From Bremerella sp. TYQ1 (GTDB lineage Bacteria > Planctomycetota > Planctomycetia > Pirellulales > Pirellulaceae): a stretch of DNA of 64,000 nucleotides. Position numbers and translations under genes: made by a program. Of the stretch, positions 62,029 to 64,000 are shown piece by piece. Position 1 is the stretch's first letter; every line of letters begins with the position of its first letter. Where the stretch lies: assembly GCF_020150455.1 (NCBI RefSeq), contig NZ_CP083740.1, positions 3,534,001 to 3,598,000 of the forward strand, read 5' to 3'. The notes below the pieces were generated by a model. It did not search any database, was not told the DNA's origin, and worked only from the letters and a program-made list of their open reading frames with translations.

Positions 62029-63831
62029 ATGAATATTCGCTATCTGATCGCCCTCGGCATCTTGCTTTGTGTCGCTGCCGTTCCGGTGCTAGCCGTCCCT
62101 GCTCCGCCAAAGTCGGCCGAATATCGCTCTCCGGTCGATTTAGTTCTGATGAAGCACGACACTTGGTTGGTTGTCGCCAATCAAACGTCAAGCACCGTCA
62201 GCTTGATCGATGTCGCATCGGGAGAAACGCTCGACGAAATCGCTTGCGCCTCGCACCCCACGTCCGTGGTGAAATGCCTGGACGGCGAACATGTTTTGGT
62301 CAGCGGATCGCATGCCGGTCAAGTCGATTTGATTCATGTGCAAGCGGGAAAGCTTCATAAGCAGAAGTCGATCGACATCGGCTACGAACCGACCGGGCTC
62401 GCCGTTTCGCCAAGCGGCAAGAAAGCCTACGCCGGGCTCGTCGCGACCGGAGAAGTCGCCGAGCTTGATTTAGAAACGGGAACTGTGTCTCGCAAGTTTT
62501 CTGTCGGTGCGTGGCCCCGCTACCTGACCGTTTCGCCCAAGGGCAATCGTCTGGCCGTTGGCTGCAGTGGCGAAAGCAAGATTGTCATCGTCGACTTGGA
62601 CAGCGGCGAAGTTGCCTACTCCGAGAAACTTTCTGGCGGCATCAACATCGGCCACCTCAGCTGTTCGTCCGACGGCGAATACGTTTACTTTCCCTGGATG
62701 ATCTATCGCAGCAATCCGATCAACCGCGACAACATCCGCCGCGGTTGGGTACTGGGAAGTCGCATCGGCCGTGTGCGCCTCGATGGACCGAAGTACCGCG
62801 AAGCGATCACGCTGGACGTGCCTGGTTCGGCAGTGGCTGACCCGCATGGGATTGTGCTAAGCAGCAACGACAAACGGATTGCCGTTACAGCTTCCGGTAC
62901 GCACGAACTGCTGGTCTATCGCCGCGCAGACTTGCCATGGGAAGGAGTCGGTGGGCCGGGCGACTTGATCGATCCGAAGCTGACGCGCGATCGCGATTTG
63001 TTTGCTCGAATCAATCTCGGTGGTCGACCGATGGGGGCTGCCCTGGCCAAAGACGACCGCACCGTTTACGTGGCCAATTACCTGAAAGAGATGATTCAAG
63101 TTGTCGACATCGAAGATCGCCATATCATTCGCGAGATTCCGCTAAGCGTTCGTCCGCGACGTACGAAGGAGCGGCATGGCGAAGAGCTCTTCTATGATGC
63201 TCGGCGAAGCCTCGATCAGTGGTATAGCTGCCACACTTGCCACTACAACGGTGGCGTGAACTCGAAGGCGATGGACACATGGAACGATGGTTCGGCGCTG
63301 ACCATGAAGACCGTCTTGCCGCTGGAGCATTTGGAAGAAACAGGGCCCTGGACATGGCATGGCTGGCAGGAAGATCTACACGACGCGATGCACAAGTCGT
63401 TCACGACGACGATGCAAGGGCGTCCCGTTGGACCGCGTGAAACGGAAGCGATGCTGGCCTATCTGCGAACCGACCGAACGCCGCCGAATCCATTTCGCGA
63501 GAAAGATGGCTCCCTTAGCGAGGCTGCCCAGCGAGGGCAAAAGATTTTCATGGGTGCCGCCGCCAACTGCAGTAGTTGCCACAGCGGCGATCGTTTCACC
63601 GATGGTCAAATTCATGACGTCGGTCTTGGCTCGGAAGAAGATGAGTACGAAGGCTACAACACGCCGAGTCTGGTTGGCATCTATCGCAAAGTTCGCTTCC
63701 TCCACGACGGCCGCGCCGGCAGCCTCGAAGAAGTGCTCAACGATTTCCACTCCCCCGAAGAAGTCTCTGGCACGAAGCCGCTAAGCGAAGAAGAAACGGC
63801 TGATTTGATTGCGTATTTGAAGACGCTGTGA
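62029..63831 (+). CDS. beta-propeller protein with di-haem cytochrome peroxidase-like C-terminus
   Basis: Exported 600-aa protein. Signal peptide (ILLCVAAVPVLA). Residues about 35-370 form YVTN/YncE-type beta-propeller repeats (WLVVANQTSSTVSLIDVASG, GLAVSPSGKKAYAGLV, RTVYVANYLKEMIQVVDIE). The C-terminal 220 residues resemble cytochrome c peroxidase/MauG-type proteins with haem motifs CHTCH and CSSCH, the context YNTPSLVGIYRKVRFLHDGRAG and ending ADLIAYLKTL. AAAGG lies ten bases before the chosen ATG; a GTG start 30 bases earlier is possible. Function unknown; periplasmic redox role. Confidence 0.85.
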   Translation: MNIRYLIALGILLCVAAVPVLAVPAPPKSAEYRSPVDLVLMKHDTWLVVANQTSSTVSLIDVASGETLDEIACASHPTSVVKCLDGEHVLVSGSHAGQVDLIHVQAGKLHKQKSIDIGYEPTGLAVSPSGKKAYAGLVATGEVAELDLETGTVSRKFSVGAWPRYLTVSPKGNRLAVGCSGESKIVIVDLDSGEVAYSEKLSGGINIGHLSCSSDGEYVYFPWMIYRSNPINRDNIRRGWVLGSRIGRVRLDGPKYREAITLDVPGSAVADPHGIVLSSNDKRIAVTASGTHELLVYRRADLPWEGVGGPGDLIDPKLTRDRDLFARINLGGRPMGAALAKDDRTVYVANYLKEMIQVVDIEDRHIIREIPLSVRPRRTKERHGEELFYDARRSLDQWYSCHTCHYNGGVNSKAMDTWNDGSALTMKTVLPLEHLEETGPWTWHGWQEDLHDAMHKSFTTTMQGRPVGPRETEAMLAYLRTDRTPPNPFREKDGSLSEAAQRGQKIFMGAAANCSSCHSGDRFTDGQIHDVGLGSEEDEYEGYNTPSLVGIYRKVRFLHDGRAGSLEEVLNDFHSPEEVSGTKPLSEEETADLIAYLKTL

Positions 63832-63930
63832 TGCCGAAATCACTTAGTCGATAGAGCTGAGATTAGCCACAGAGGGAGGAGAACGAGAAAAACCGCATGT
63901 TAGGTTTCCTCAGGAATTGGGTAGCCTTGT

Positions 63931-63944
63931 TTGCTTGCAAGCAA
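63931..63944. repeat. 14-bp perfect palindrome
   Basis: TTGCTTGCAAGCAA is self-complementary and is flanked by CCTTG and GGG that extend the symmetry partly. It lies about 100 bases after the propeller-cytochrome stop, in a region with no gene. Could be part of a dispersed intergenic repeat. Confidence 0.35.
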
Positions 63945-64000
63945 GGGAGGCGAAGCCGAATCGAGGTTTCTACGTGCGGTTTATCCATCGAGAAGACCTC

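Noticed and set aside
1..64000. tRNA, rRNA, CRISPR array, integrase, transposase or phage genes
   Set aside because: I looked for conserved RNA sequences, regularly spaced repeats and mobile-element proteins and saw none.

Overview
The window looks like chromosomal DNA of a planctomycete, most likely a Pirellulaceae-type marine or freshwater lineage (Blastopirellula/Bremerella/Rhodopirellula-like). The evidence is gene content: DUF1559 pseudopilin-like proteins with the H-x9-DG C-terminal signature, PSCyt/PSD-type cytochromes (DUF1549/1553 and DUF1592 families) paired with Tat-exported DUF1501 or DUF1552 proteins, transthyretin-like lipoproteins, and ECF sigma/FecR pairs. Base composition is moderately GC-rich and most predicted exported proteins have clear signal peptides. 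I saw no rRNA, tRNA, CRISPR array, transposase or phage genes. The species assignment is inference.

Layout. 1-3.0 kb: end of an export/efflux operon (HlyD adaptor, TolC-like lipoprotein). 3.0-6.8 kb: DUF1552 + DUF1592-type cytochrome operon. 7.2-11.5 kb: a hydroxyproline/proline-peptide neighbourhood (enolase-superfamily dehydratase, divergent PAS-AraC regulator with a dyad in the shared upstream region, Xaa-Pro aminopeptidase, secreted HExxH protein). 11.6-18.0 kb: carbohydrate block (SGNH/SASA esterase, XylR-like regulator, DUF1559 pseudopilin, lipoprotein, GH97). 18.0-24.2 kb: complete MoxR-DUF58-DUF4381-BatA-BatB-TPR-BatD operon on the minus strand. 24.4-27.8 kb: Cys/His-rich lipoprotein-like protein, double thioredoxin-fold protein, FtsX-like permease with vicinal cysteines and a LolD/MacB-like ATPase; I consider this the best candidate for an undescribed system. 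27.9-37.3 kb: an unusual cellulose-synthase-type locus (BcsA-PilZ-TPR fusion, GH5 lipoprotein, 1300-aa TPR protein with a barrel-like C-terminus, no BcsB seen). 37.6-42.3 kb: RND efflux pair. 42.7-53.2 kb: a long minus-strand train headed by an ECF sigma factor and FecR protein, followed by DUF1559, lipoprotein, LamG-DUF1549-DUF1553 cytochrome, DUF1501 and an SGNH hydrolase. 53.4-57.0 kb: dTDP-L-rhamnose genes rfbC-A-B (minus) and rfbD (plus). 57.2-61.0 kb: a second DUF1549/1553 + DUF1501 pair. 61.1-63.8 kb: a thioredoxin-like secreted protein and a beta-propeller/di-haem cytochrome protein.

How the parts fit. Much of the window concerns the cell envelope and polysaccharide use or production: GH97, GH5, esterases, cellulose-like synthesis, rhamnose for surface glycans, four separate proteins with two CxxCH haem motifs each, and surface pseudopilins. 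Regulation is visible as candidate operators (9-bp dyad at 8485-8515; 21-bp-phased direct repeat at 13978-14011; dyad at 15963-16003), intercistronic hairpins between both DUF1559-lipoprotein pairs, and strong terminators at convergent gene ends. Start codons were moved from the longest frame where ribosome-binding sites, overlap with the upstream gene or signal peptides pointed to an internal ATG; all functions are from reading motifs by eye, with no database search.
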